Shown here in pieces: positions 33,454 through 42,106 of a DNA stretch of 64,000 bases (positions are counted from its first letter, which is position 1; the number at the start of each line of letters is the position of its first letter). The notes below the pieces were generated by a model that saw nothing but the letters and a program-made list of their open reading frames with translations, searched no databases and was not told the DNA's origin. Made by a program: the position numbers and the translations under genes. The stretch comes from Planosporangium thailandense (lineage in GTDB: Bacteria; Actinomycetota; Actinomycetes; Mycobacteriales; Micromonosporaceae), in the NCBI RefSeq assembly GCF_011947195.1, contig NZ_JAATVY010000017.1, forward strand, positions 62,001 through 126,000, given 5' to 3'.

Positions 33454-34379
33454 CCCAGGAGTTCACCCTCGGCGAACGACTGGCCGCCCCGCTGCACGAT
33501 GTCGCCGGGGAAGCGGGCTACGACGCGCACCCCGCGCGGATGGGCTTCTTCACCGACACCTCGGTCTGCATCGGCTGCAAGGCCTGCGAGGTGGCGTGCA
33601 AAGAGTGGAACGCCGTACCCGAAGACGGGCTGACCTTCACCGGCATGTCGTACGACAACACCGGCGGGCTCGGCGCGTCCACGTGGCGGCACGTGGCGTT
33701 CGTCGAGCAGGTCAGGCCGCGCGACGGCGGGCGGGCGAAGCCGGTCGACCTCGGCATGCCGACGGTCCGCCCGGCGCCGTCGGTGCCGCAGGCAGCGAAC
33801 GAGGACGACCGCGAGGTGCGGTGGCTGATGTCCTCGGACGTGTGCAAGCACTGCACCCACGCCGCCTGCCTCGACGTGTGCCCGACCGGTGCGCTTTTCC
33901 GCACCGAGTTCGGCACCGTGGTGGTGCAGTCCGACGTCTGCAACGGCTGCGGGTACTGCGTGCCGGCCTGCCTGTACGGCGTCATCGACATCCGGCCCGG
34001 CGACGGGCGGGCGTGGAAGTGCACGCTCTGCTACGACCGGCTCGGCGCCGGCCAGGAGCCGGCCTGCGCCAAGGCCTGCCCGACGAAGTCGATCCAGTTC
34101 GGCCCGCTCGACGAGCTCCGCGAGCGGGCGGCCGCGCGGGTCGACGCGCTGCGCGCGCAGGGCGCGACGGAGGCCCGGCTGTACGGCGCCGACCCGGCCA
34201 ACGGCGTCGGCGGGGACGGCGCCTTCTTCCTGCTCCTGGACGAGCCCGAGGTCTACGGGCTACCCCCGGACCCGGTCGTCACCACCCGGGATCTGCCGAG
34301 CATCTGGCGCCGGGCCGCGTTCGCCGCGGCCGGACTGGTCGCCGCGGTCGCGGCCTGTGCGATAGGAGGGCGGCGATGA
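33450..34379 (+). CDS. fdhB: Formate dehydrogenase iron-sulfur subunit
   Basis: 309 residues from GTG 33450, overlapping the catalytic subunit stop. Four 4Fe-4S cysteine groups are visible: CIGCKACEVAC, CKHCTHAACLDVCP, CNGCGYCVPAC and CTLCYDRL with CAKACP. This is the FdnH/HybA-type electron-transfer subunit. A C-terminal hydrophobic helix (RAAFAAAGLVAAVAACAIGG) would anchor it to the membrane. ATGA overlap with the next gene. Electrons from formate pass through it to the NrfD-like partner and the quinone pool. Confidence 0.92.
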   Translation: MTQEFTLGERLAAPLHDVAGEAGYDAHPARMGFFTDTSVCIGCKACEVACKEWNAVPEDGLTFTGMSYDNTGGLGASTWRHVAFVEQVRPRDGGRAKPVDLGMPTVRPAPSVPQAANEDDREVRWLMSSDVCKHCTHAACLDVCPTGALFRTEFGTVVVQSDVCNGCGYCVPACLYGVIDIRPGDGRAWKCTLCYDRLGAGQEPACAKACPTKSIQFGPLDELRERAAARVDALRAQGATEARLYGADPANGVGGDGAFFLLLDEPEVYGLPPDPVVTTRDLPSIWRRAAFAAAGLVAAVAACAIGGRR

Positions 34380-35356
34380 GCCGACGCGAGCGGGCCATGG
34401 TGCCGTCCGCCGAGGTGCGGAGCGCGCCGGACTTCGAGTCCTACTACGGCCGACCGATCCTCAAGCAGCCGACCTGGAAGAGCCCCGAGATCCCCACGTA
34501 CTTCTTCAGCGGCGGGCTCGCCGGGGCGTCGGCGCTGCTGGCCGAGTTCGCGGCCGCGACCGGCCGGCCGGGGCTGGCGCGCGCGGCCCGGTTCGGCGCC
34601 TCCGCCGGGGCCCTGGCCGGGGTCGGGCTGCTCATCAAGGATCTGGGCCGGCCGTCGCGGTTTCTCACCATGATGCGCGTGGTGAAGGTGACCTCTCCCC
34701 TGTCGGTGGGCACCTGGATCCTCTCGCCCTTCTCCGGGCTCGCCACCGCGGCCGTCGCCTCGGAGGTCACCGGAGTCCTCCCCGTGCTCGGTCGGGCGGC
34801 CGGGATCGGCGCGGCCGCCTTCGGCGGGCCCATGACCACGTACACCGCCGCGCTGATCGCCGACACCGCGATACCCGCCTGGCACGACGCCCACCGGGAG
34901 CTGCCCGTGGTGTTCGCCGGTAGCTCCGCGGCGGCCGCCGGCGGGCTCGGCCTGCTCGGCGCCCCGGTCGCCGAGAACCGGCCGGCGGCCCGGCTCGGTG
35001 CGCTCGGCGCCGCCGTCGAGCTTGCCGCGAGTACGGTCATGGAGCGGCGCCTGGGCGGCGCCGGCGAGAAGTACAAGACGGGAAAGGCCGGGCGCTTGAT
35101 GCGGGCGGCCCGGCTGCTGTCCGCCGCCGGGATCGCCGGCGCGCTGACCTGCCGCCGGAGCCGGACTCTCGCGGCCGTGTCGGGCCTGGCCCTGCTGGCC
35201 GGCTCGGCGGCCACCCGGTTCGGGATCTTCGAGGCCGGTCGCGCGTCCGCGGCCGACCCGCGCGACGTGATCGTGCCGCAGCGCGCGCGGCGCGCCGCCC
35301 GGGATGACGGGGCCCGGGACAACGGGGCCCGGGACGCGACCGACGCCCCCGGCTGA
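34376..35356 (+). CDS. NrfD/PsrC-type membrane subunit of formate dehydrogenase
   Basis: 326 residues. A soluble start (SYYGRPILKQPTWKSPEIPTY) with the conserved YYGRP and WKSPEIPTYFF elements precedes at least eight hydrophobic segments; LIKDLGRPSRFLTMMRVVK is the family's quinone-site loop. NrfD-like proteins replace the cytochrome b FdnI in many actinobacterial formate dehydrogenases and pass electrons to menaquinone. The C-terminal 40 residues are charged and variable (RDDGARDNGARDATD). Last gene of the operon. Confidence 0.85.
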   Translation: MSRRERAMVPSAEVRSAPDFESYYGRPILKQPTWKSPEIPTYFFSGGLAGASALLAEFAAATGRPGLARAARFGASAGALAGVGLLIKDLGRPSRFLTMMRVVKVTSPLSVGTWILSPFSGLATAAVASEVTGVLPVLGRAAGIGAAAFGGPMTTYTAALIADTAIPAWHDAHRELPVVFAGSSAAAAGGLGLLGAPVAENRPAARLGALGAAVELAASTVMERRLGGAGEKYKTGKAGRLMRAARLLSAAGIAGALTCRRSRTLAAVSGLALLAGSAATRFGIFEAGRASAADPRDVIVPQRARRAARDDGARDNGARDATDAPG

Positions 35357-35583
35357 CGCCTGGATCCCGGTGCGTCCGGGTCGCTCCGATGCCGCAGTCC
35401 GCGGACGCCTCGCCCTGCACGGCCGCGGTGAGCGCCTGCTCGAGCCGGTTCACCGGGATCGGACGCCGGCCGCGCGGCGGGCCGCCCACCTGCGGGGCCG
35501 TGTTCACCGGTACCTGCAGCACGTCCGTGCGCGTCAGCGTCACCATCGTGTCCCCCTCGCTCGGCGCCTTCGCGCGCCGTGCG
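35357..35583. other. Gap between convergent genes, possible small ORF
   Basis: No confident gene. On the minus strand an ATG at 35546 (VTLTRTDVLQVPVNTAPQ) has GGGGGA upstream, but its frame does not stop until 35037, deep inside the NrfD gene, so it is either spurious or a truncated remnant. No hairpin terminator stands out. Confidence 0.3.
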
Positions 35584-37386
35584 TCACCGCCGGCCGCGGC
35601 CGGGCAGCGCCTCGTAGAACTCGGTGAGCTTCTGCCGGGTCCCGCGCACCGCGATGCCGGCCAGCTGCGGATCCTGCAACAGCGCCTTGGTGGTCTTCTT
35701 CGCCTGGTCGTACATGGTGTGCGGCGGGATCGGCGGAATCTCACTGTCCACCTTGAACTCCAGTACGACCGGACCGGGGCCGTTCAGCGCCTCGTCCCAG
35801 GACTGCCCGACCTTGCCCGGCTCGTCGCAGTAGATACCGCGCAGGCCCAGCAGTTCGGCGTAGCGGGCGTACGGCACGTCCGGGATGTACTGCGAGTGCG
35901 GGAACCTGGGGTCGCCGGCCTCCGCCCGCTGCTCCCAGGTGACCTGGTTGAGGTCCTGGTTGTTGAAGACGCAGAACACCAGCGGCGGCGAGCCGCCGAG
36001 CCGGTCGATGTACCGCTTGCACGTGATCATTTCGTTCATGCCGTTCATCTGGAACGCGCCGTCCCCGACGAACGCGATCACCGGCCGGTCCGGGTAGGCG
36101 AACTTGGCGGCGATGGCGTACGGCGTGCCGGGACCCATCGTGGCGAGGGTGCCGGACAGCGACGCCTGCATCCCCTCACGCAGCGCGATGTGGCGGGCCC
36201 ACCAGTTCGTCGACGAGCCGGAGTCGGCGGTGAGGATGCAGCCGTCGGGCAGCCGCGGCGTCAGTTCGTGCGCGACCGCCTGCGGGTTGATCTGGCCGTC
36301 GAAGTGCTGGCTGGCCCGGTCGGCGAGGATCCGGTCCCACTCCCGGACGTCCTTTTCGATCTTCTCCCGCCAGCTGCGGTCGGACTTGCGCTTCAACATC
36401 GGAATCAGCGCCCGCAGCGTCTCCTTCGAGTCCCCGATCAGATTGGCCTGGATCGGATAGCGCATCCCGATCAACCGGCCGTCGATGTTGATCTCGACGC
36501 CCTTGGCCTGCCCCTCCGGGGGCAGCCACTCCCCGTACGGGAAGCTCGTGCCGATCATGAAAAGGACGTCGCAGTTCATCACCATCTCGTCGCTGGCCTT
36601 GGAGCCCAGCAGCCCGATCGGCCCGGTCACGAACGGCAGGGTGTCGGGCAGCGCGTCGCGCCCCAGCAGCGCCTTGGCCACGCCCGCGCCGAGCAGCTCC
36701 GCGGCCTCCACGACCTCGGCGCCGGCACGCGCCGCACCCTGGCCGATCAGCATGGCGACCCGCTGCCCCTCGTTGAGGATGCCGGCGGCCTTGCGCAGTT
36801 CGTCCTCGTTGGGCAGGATCCGGGGCTTGCTCCAGCCCACGCTGCTGAAGACCGCGCCGTGCTCCTTGGGCGGCGTCGGCTCCGCCGGCGACTCCTGCAC
36901 GTCCTCGGGGATGACGACGGTCGCCACGCCGCGCTCGGTCAGCGCCATCTTGAACGCCCGGTCGATCACGCTGCGCGCCTGCGCCGGCATCATGACGGTC
37001 TGCACGTACGTCGAGACGTCGGCGAACAGCACCTCCAGCGCGACCTCCTGCTGGTAGTGCACGCCGAGCGACATCCGCTTCTGCTGTCCGACGATCGCGA
37101 CCACCGGCTGGTGGTCCAGCTTCGCGTCGTACAGGCCGTTGAGCAGATGGATCGCGCCCGGGCCGGAGGTGGCCATGCAGCAGCCCACCTGCCCGGTGAA
37201 CTTGGCGTGCGCGCAGGCCATGAAGGCGCCCATCTCCTCGTGGCGGGGCTGGATGAACTCCGGGTTGTTGCCGGCCCGCTCGAACGCGCCCAGCAGGCCG
37301 TTGATGCCGTCACCCGGGTAGGCGAACACCCGGTGCACGCCCCACTCCCGCAGACGGCTGAGGACGAAATCGGATACCTTCTGCAT
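35584..37386 (-). CDS. ThDP-dependent enzyme, pyruvate oxidase/acetolactate synthase-like
   Basis: 600 residues from ATG 37384-37386 (GGAGAG four bases upstream; the longer frame from 37398 overlaps that site). The three ThDP-enzyme domains are evident: pyrimidine-binding with the catalytic Glu in FIQPRHEEMGAFMA, a central domain (AMLIGQGAARAGAEV), and the diphosphate motif VGDGAFQMNGMNEM leading to NNQDLNQVTW. Length and the GVHYQQEVALEVLFADVST stretch fit the pyruvate oxidase/POX-like branch; the product might be acetyl phosphate, acetate or acetolactate. It is cotranscribed with an enolase-superfamily enzyme (18 bp away). Confidence 0.85.
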   Translation of the reverse strand: MQKVSDFVLSRLREWGVHRVFAYPGDGINGLLGAFERAGNNPEFIQPRHEEMGAFMACAHAKFTGQVGCCMATSGPGAIHLLNGLYDAKLDHQPVVAIVGQQKRMSLGVHYQQEVALEVLFADVSTYVQTVMMPAQARSVIDRAFKMALTERGVATVVIPEDVQESPAEPTPPKEHGAVFSSVGWSKPRILPNEDELRKAAGILNEGQRVAMLIGQGAARAGAEVVEAAELLGAGVAKALLGRDALPDTLPFVTGPIGLLGSKASDEMVMNCDVLFMIGTSFPYGEWLPPEGQAKGVEINIDGRLIGMRYPIQANLIGDSKETLRALIPMLKRKSDRSWREKIEKDVREWDRILADRASQHFDGQINPQAVAHELTPRLPDGCILTADSGSSTNWWARHIALREGMQASLSGTLATMGPGTPYAIAAKFAYPDRPVIAFVGDGAFQMNGMNEMITCKRYIDRLGGSPPLVFCVFNNQDLNQVTWEQRAEAGDPRFPHSQYIPDVPYARYAELLGLRGIYCDEPGKVGQSWDEALNGPGPVVLEFKVDSEIPPIPPHTMYDQAKKTTKALLQDPQLAGIAVRGTRQKLTEFYEALPGRGRR

Positions 37387-37404
37387 CGGACTCTCCATCC
37401 GTTG

Positions 37405-38526
37405 TCAGGGGCGTCGCCCGTACACGCGGTACCGCTCGGCATCGGCCCACCGCACCGCCAGCCCCAGCCCCGGCCGCTGCGGGTCCGGCCACAGCGCACC
37501 GTCGCGCGGCGTCAGCGCGCCGTCGAAGACCAGGTGCTCGATTCGTACGTGGTCGTGGAAGTACTCGAGGTGGCGCCGGCGCGCCACTGCGCAGAACGCG
37601 TGGGCGGAGATGGCCGGAGCGCAGTGCGCCGACAGGTCGACGCTGTGCCCGGCCGCGAGCCCGCCGACCTGCAGCACCCCGGTGATCCCGCAGCAGCGCG
37701 TGACATCGGCCTGCAGGCAGTCCACCGCCTGCGGCGCGAGCAGGTTGGTGAAGTCGCGCAGCACGAACCCGTACTCGCCGGCGGCGATGTCCAATCCGGG
37801 TGGCCCCTGCTCGCGCACCATCCGCAGTCCCGTGAAGTCGGCCGAGCTGACCGGTTCCTCCAGCCAGGACACTCCCCACTCGTCGTGTAACCGGTGCGCC
37901 CAGGCCAGCGCGTGCTTCCCGGTCAGACCGCCGTTGGCGTCGGTGAACAGGGCCGGTTCCGGTCCGATCGCGTCGCGGACCGCCGTCAGCCGCCGCGGGT
38001 CCTGGTCCGGGTTCCGGGAGGTCTTCAGCTTCACCCGACCGATCCCCTGCTCGACCCAGTCGGACAGCTGTCCGGCCAACCGATCCAGCGGGTAGTTGGT
38101 GAACCCGCCGCTACCGTAGACGGGCACGTGGTCGTGGACCGACGGCAGCGCGCGGAACAACGCCAGCCCCTCCAGCCGTGCCCGCAGATCCCACAGCGCC
38201 ACGTCGACGGCCGACACGGCCATCGCGCCGACCCCCGGGCGCCCGGAGTTGCGGATCGCCGCGCCCATCGCTTCCGTGGCGGCGGGCGGCGCCAGCGCGT
38301 CCGCGCCGCTGACCGTCGACGCCAGTTTGGACTCGATGAACGTGGCGACGGAGACGTCGCCGTAGGTGTAGCCGAGCCCGCTGGCGCCATCCGCGTGCGC
38401 CTGCGCCAGGACCATCGTCGTGGCTTCCCACTGCGCCGTGGCGTCCTGCGCGACGCCGCTGGGGCCGTCGGTCGGGATGGTGAACGCGTGCACGTCCAGC
38501 TTCTCGACAACTGGTCGGTCACCCAT
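37405..38526 (-). CDS. Mandelate racemase/muconate lactonizing enzyme family protein
   Basis: 373 residues from ATG 38524-38526. Enolase-superfamily catalytic set: KxK in RVKLKTS (about 165-167), metal ligands Asp in LFTDANGG, Glu in SWLEEPVS and Glu in IAAGEYGF, plus a histidine in LSAHCAPAISAHAF. The KxK pair and downstream His suggest a dehydratase or racemase of the MR subgroup acting on a sugar acid. It lies directly upstream of the ThDP enzyme in the same operon, which may handle the resulting keto acid (inference). Confidence 0.85.
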   Translation of the reverse strand: MGDRPVVEKLDVHAFTIPTDGPSGVAQDATAQWEATTMVLAQAHADGASGLGYTYGDVSVATFIESKLASTVSGADALAPPAATEAMGAAIRNSGRPGVGAMAVSAVDVALWDLRARLEGLALFRALPSVHDHVPVYGSGGFTNYPLDRLAGQLSDWVEQGIGRVKLKTSRNPDQDPRRLTAVRDAIGPEPALFTDANGGLTGKHALAWAHRLHDEWGVSWLEEPVSSADFTGLRMVREQGPPGLDIAAGEYGFVLRDFTNLLAPQAVDCLQADVTRCCGITGVLQVGGLAAGHSVDLSAHCAPAISAHAFCAVARRRHLEYFHDHVRIEHLVFDGALTPRDGALWPDPQRPGLGLAVRWADAERYRVYGRRP

Positions 38527-38764
38527 CGGTCACCGCCTCGCGGTGCGCGTACAGATCTCGCCACCGCGTCTTCCACGGACACCGGCCGCGGTGGCCGCAC
38601 GTCACGCTCCCGGTGCGCTTACCCGGCCCCGGACCGGCGAAACTCCCGCGACGGCCGTCGCACCGCGCCGATCCCGGATGGAGCGCGCGTTTCCGCCGCC
38701 TGTCACCGGGCAGACCGCGATCGACACGGCAACCACCCGCAGCGACCGGCAGGAAGGGGACCTC

Positions 38765-39796
38765 ATGGCAACCGCAGAAGGGCGAAGGGTCGTCGTGGTC
38801 ACCGGTGGCAGCGCCGGAGCGGGCCGGGCCTGCGTGCGCGAGTTCGCCACGCGCGGCGACGCGGTCGCGATCCTCGCGCGCGGGGGCACCGGACTACAGG
38901 CGGCGGCCAGCGACGTCCGGGAGGCCGGCGGTCAGCCGTTCACGAGGGAGGTCGACGTCGCCGACCACGAGGAGCTCGAGTCGGCCGCCGACGAGGTCGA
39001 GCGCGAACTCGGCCCGATCGACGTATGGGTCAACGCCGCCTTCGCCACCGTGTTCGCGCCGTTCACGGAGATCAAGCCCGAGGAGTACCGGCGCGGCACC
39101 GATGTGGTGTACCTCGGCTACGTCAACGGCACCCGGGCCGCGCTGCGCCGGAGGCTGCCCCGCGACCGCGGCGCGGTGGTCCAGGTCGGCTCGGCCATCG
39201 CGTACCGGGGCATCCCGCTGCAGACCATCTACAGCGGCGCCAAGCACGCCATCCAGGGCTTCAACGAAGCGCTCCGCTGCGAACTGATGCACCAGGGCAG
39301 CAACGTGCACGTGACCATGCTCCAGATGCCGGCGCTGAACACCCCGCAGTTCGACTGGGCGCTGTCCCGGCTGCCCCGCCACCCCCAGCCGGTGCCGCCG
39401 ATCTACCAGCCGGAGGTCGCCGCGCGGGCGGTGGTCTACGCGGCCGACCACCCGAAGCGCCGTGAGTACTGGGTGGGCGGTTCGACCGTCGCCACACTGA
39501 TCGCCAACAAGTTCGCCGCCGGCCTGCTCGACCGGTATCTGGCCCGCAAGGGCTACCAGTCGCAGATGACCAGCGAGCCGGCCACCGACCACCCGGTCAA
39601 CCTGTGGAACCCGGTCGACGACGGAAGCGGCCGGGATTTCGGCGCGCACGGATCGTTCGACAGCAAGGCGTACGGCCACAGCCGGCAGCTGTGGGCCTCC
39701 CACCACCACGGGCTGCTCGCTGCGGCCGGCGCGGGGCTCGCGGCCGGCGCGGGGCTCGCCGCGACGGCCGGGGTGATCTGGTCACAGCGGCGTTGA
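38765..39796 (+). CDS. SDR family oxidoreductase with C-terminal hydrophobic tail
   Basis: 343 residues from ATG 38765. The N-terminal 190 are a classical SDR: VVVVTGGSAGAGRACVREF, WVNAAFATVF in place of NNAG, Ser in VQVGSAIAYRG and YSGAKHA. The extended C-terminus (about 190-343) carries ALNTPQFDWALSRLPRHPQP and VNLWNPVD, seen in a subgroup of longer SDRs found in soil-bacterial stress regions, and ends with a hydrophobic stretch (LLAAAGAGLAAGAGLAATAG) that may anchor it. Substrate unknown. Its stop overlaps the next ORF (TTGA). Confidence 0.85.
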   Translation: MATAEGRRVVVVTGGSAGAGRACVREFATRGDAVAILARGGTGLQAAASDVREAGGQPFTREVDVADHEELESAADEVERELGPIDVWVNAAFATVFAPFTEIKPEEYRRGTDVVYLGYVNGTRAALRRRLPRDRGAVVQVGSAIAYRGIPLQTIYSGAKHAIQGFNEALRCELMHQGSNVHVTMLQMPALNTPQFDWALSRLPRHPQPVPPIYQPEVAARAVVYAADHPKRREYWVGGSTVATLIANKFAAGLLDRYLARKGYQSQMTSEPATDHPVNLWNPVDDGSGRDFGAHGSFDSKAYGHSRQLWASHHHGLLAAAGAGLAAGAGLAATAGVIWSQRR

Positions 39797-40164
39797 CCGG
39801 TCCTGACGTGGCGCGCCGCCGACGTGTCGCCGCAGCGCGGGCCGCCTGGGGCGCGGCACTGGCCACGGCCCCGGCACCCGTGCTACGCGCGCTCGGCGAC
39901 CGGCCGGACGCCACCGCCCGTCGCATCACCCGGCTGCTCGGCGCCCGGCATCTCGCCCAGGCGGCGCTCACGTGGCTGCGTCCCACCGACCGGATGCTCG
40001 CCCTCGGCGCGGCGGTCGACGCGGTGCACGCGGCGACGGCACTCGCCCTGGCCGCCGCCGACGGCCGCTGGCGGCGGGCGGCGCGAACCGACGCCACGGC
40101 CGCGACGACCTGGGCGGTGCTCGGTCTACGGGAGCGGAACCGGACCCGCGGCACCCGGCACTGA
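39793..40164 (+). CDS. Hypothetical protein, coupled to the SDR gene
   Basis: About 123 residues if started at TTG 39793, which overlaps the SDR stop; GTG 39808 is the alternative. Rich in Ala and Arg with LGARHLAQAALTWLRPTDRM and AAVDAVHAATALALAAADGRWRRAA, predicting two helical, partly hydrophobic segments. Resembles small four-helix proteins that often follow SDR genes, but no family is named. The start is uncertain. Confidence 0.55.
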   Translation: MTGPDVARRRRVAAARAAWGAALATAPAPVLRALGDRPDATARRITRLLGARHLAQAALTWLRPTDRMLALGAAVDAVHAATALALAAADGRWRRAARTDATAATTWAVLGLRERNRTRGTRH

Positions 40165-40172
40165 CCCGCTCC

Positions 40173-40433
40173 TCAGCCGGCCAGGGCCGCGCCGGCCTGC
40201 ATGAACAGCGCGTGGACGAACGCCTGCGGCAGGTTCCCGCGCAGTTGGCGCTGCCGCACGTCGTACTCCTCGGCGTACAGCCCGGGCGGGCCACACGCGG
40301 CGCGATTGCGTTCGAACCAGACCCGCGCGCTGACCAGATCGCCCATCTGATGCGCCGACAACGCGGCGAGCAGCCCGCACAGCAGGAACGCCCCCTCCGA
40401 CGGCCAGCCGTGACAGCAGCCCGCCAGGCCGGC
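40173..40433 (-). pseudogene. Glycoside hydrolase family 15 C-terminal remnant
   Basis: The last 80 or so residues of a GH15 (glucoamylase/trehalase-like) protein remain: SEGAFLLCGLLAALSAHQM, then RVWFERNRAACGPPGLYAEE and RGNLPQAFVHALFMQAG, ending at TGA 40173-40175. GH15 enzymes are about 600 residues; everything upstream, including catalytic glutamates, is gone and sequence beyond about 40433 is unrelated. A decayed remnant left by deletion. Confidence 0.65.
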
Positions 40434-40498
40434 CCGACCGGTCTCACCCGTGTCACCTGGGGGTAGCCGTACGCAGGACACGTACGGAGGAGAACACC

Positions 40499-40561
40499 GT
40501 GGGGGCGCTGGATCTCGTGCTGATTCTGGGCGCGGCCGTGCTGCTGTCCGGCGCCGGCTGT
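40499..40561 (+). pseudogene. N-terminal stub, cation:proton antiporter-like
   Basis: GTG 40499 with an excellent GGAGGAG ribosome site begins GALDLVLILGAAVLLSGAG, matching the first helix of CPA1-type antiporters, but the family pattern ends after about 20 codons and the frame runs antisense through the dehydrogenase gene. Interpreted as the retained start of a deleted gene. Too short for a firm family call. Confidence 0.4.
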
Positions 40562-40574
40562 CGCGTCACGAACT

Positions 40575-40598
40575 GCCCGACTGACAGCCCCGTCGGGC
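40575..40598. terminator. Hairpin downstream of the zinc dehydrogenase gene
   Basis: GCCCGAC (40575-40581) and GTCGGGC (40592-40598) form a 7-bp stem with a 10-base loop, 33 bp beyond the stop of the minus-strand dehydrogenase. Plausible terminator, modest strength. Confidence 0.4.
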
Positions 40599-40630
40599 GG
40601 GTGCGGGCCGCTGGTCGGTCGCGGGTTCGG

Positions 40631-41779
40631 TCAGGCGGCGTCTCCCGACCTCAGCAGGACCTTGGTCCAGCCGTCGTCGCGCTGGTCGAAGTGCCGGTAC
40701 CCGTCCCCCGCCTCGGTCAGCGGCAGCTCGTGGGAGACGATGAACGACGGCGTGGCCCGCCCGGTGATGATGAGGTCGCGCAGTTGGCGGTTGTAGCGCG
40801 CCACCGGGCACTGGCCGGTGCCCATCCGCTGACCCTTGGTGAAGAAGGTGCCGTACTCGAAGCCGACCCGGCCCTGCTTGGCCTCCTCGGTGGCCGCGCC
40901 CGGGTCCTGCGGCATGTAGACGCCGACCACGCCGATCCCGCCGGTGGAGCGTACGACCTTGACGAGGTTGTCGAGGACCAGCTCGGGATGCTCCTGGCCG
41001 GACGGGTCGTGGGCCTGGTACCCGACCGCCTCCACGCCGCAGTCCGTGCCGCGCCCGTCCGTCGCGTCGAGGATCTGCTCGACCGGGTCGCCCTGGCTGA
41101 AGTCGATCGCGGTGGCGCCGATCTTGCCGGCCAGGCGGAGCCGGTCGGGCTCCTTGTCGACCACGAACACCTCGGAAGCGCCGCGGATCATGGCACTGTG
41201 CGCGGCCATCAGGCCGACCGGGCCGGCGCCGAAGATCGCGACGCGATCGCCGGGCTGCATGCCGGCCAGCTCGGTGCCGTGCCAGCCGGTCGGGAAGATG
41301 TCCGACAGCATGGTGAAGTCGTTCTCGTGCTCGGTGCCCGGCGGTAGCTCCAGCAGGTTCACGTCCGCGAAGGGCACCCGCAGATACTCGGCCTGGCCGC
41401 CGGCGTACGGCCCCATGTTGGCGTAGCCGTACGCGGCTCCGTCCACCCCCGGCGTCGGGTTGGTGCGCAGGCAGAAGCTGGTCCACCCGTGCACGCAGTT
41501 GCGGCAGGTGCCACAGGCGATGTTGAACGGCACCGAGACCCGGTCGCCGACCTTGATCCGGGTGACCGCGTCGCCGACCGCCTCGACGATGCCCATGTTC
41601 TCGTGCCCGAGGATCTTGCCCTGCTCCACGGAGGTGCGGCCCTCGTACATGTGCAGGTCCGATCCGCAGATGTTCGTGGTGGTGATCCGGACGATGGCGT
41701 CCGTGGGCTCCTGGATCGTCGGGTCCGGCACCTCCTCCACGCTGACCTGGCGCGGGCCCTGGTACACGACGGCTTTCAC
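40631..41779 (-). CDS. Zinc-dependent alcohol/formaldehyde dehydrogenase (glutathione-independent type)
   Basis: 382 residues from GTG 41777-41779, with GAGGAG upstream; longer frames lack a ribosome site. MDR zinc enzyme: catalytic zinc site NICGSDLHMYEG and GHENMG, structural zinc CGTCRNCVHGWTSFC (three cysteines CxxCxxC then C), Rossmann turn FGAGPVGLMAAHSA. The insertions (ANMGPYAGGQAEYLRVP, DAHDPSGQEHP region) match the Pseudomonas-type glutathione-independent formaldehyde dehydrogenase group. Oxidation of formaldehyde to formate would feed the formate dehydrogenase at 30-35 kb, a plausible but unproven link. Confidence 0.85.
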   Translation of the reverse strand: MKAVVYQGPRQVSVEEVPDPTIQEPTDAIVRITTTNICGSDLHMYEGRTSVEQGKILGHENMGIVEAVGDAVTRIKVGDRVSVPFNIACGTCRNCVHGWTSFCLRTNPTPGVDGAAYGYANMGPYAGGQAEYLRVPFADVNLLELPPGTEHENDFTMLSDIFPTGWHGTELAGMQPGDRVAIFGAGPVGLMAAHSAMIRGASEVFVVDKEPDRLRLAGKIGATAIDFSQGDPVEQILDATDGRGTDCGVEAVGYQAHDPSGQEHPELVLDNLVKVVRSTGGIGVVGVYMPQDPGAATEEAKQGRVGFEYGTFFTKGQRMGTGQCPVARYNRQLRDLIITGRATPSFIVSHELPLTEAGDGYRHFDQRDDGWTKVLLRSGDAA

Positions 41780-42106
41780 GTTTGTCTCCTCTGGTCTCGC
41801 AGTGGCCGCGCCAGGGGGCGCGGCCCGATCCGGCCTCGCGTGCGTTCGCATGACGCTCTCGTACGCCCCCACCGCGAGCGCGTTCGCGATCCGCCTCGCG
41901 ATCCCTTCATGTCCGACCGGTCATTAGTGGTCGATTGCCCCGAAACGGGACTGACAAACTCACCGGGTGCCATGAATCGATGCGACGGACGTGACCGACC
42001 ACACCAGACGCCGGGTGCGACGCCCGCAGGTCCGGTAGCCACCTCCCCGTACGGCTACGCGGGTACGCGCAGACGCACGGACAGCCGGCCGACAGGCGAG
42101 GACCGG
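41780..42106. other. Intergenic region without a supported gene
   Basis: 327 bp upstream of the dehydrogenase. It should contain that gene's promoter; no operator, hairpin or small ORF with a ribosome site was convincing. Confidence 0.4.

Noticed and set aside
35037-35546. Small minus-strand gene starting at 35546
   Set aside because: Only the first 55 codons lie outside the NrfD gene; the rest is antisense to it. Kept only as a note on the gap.
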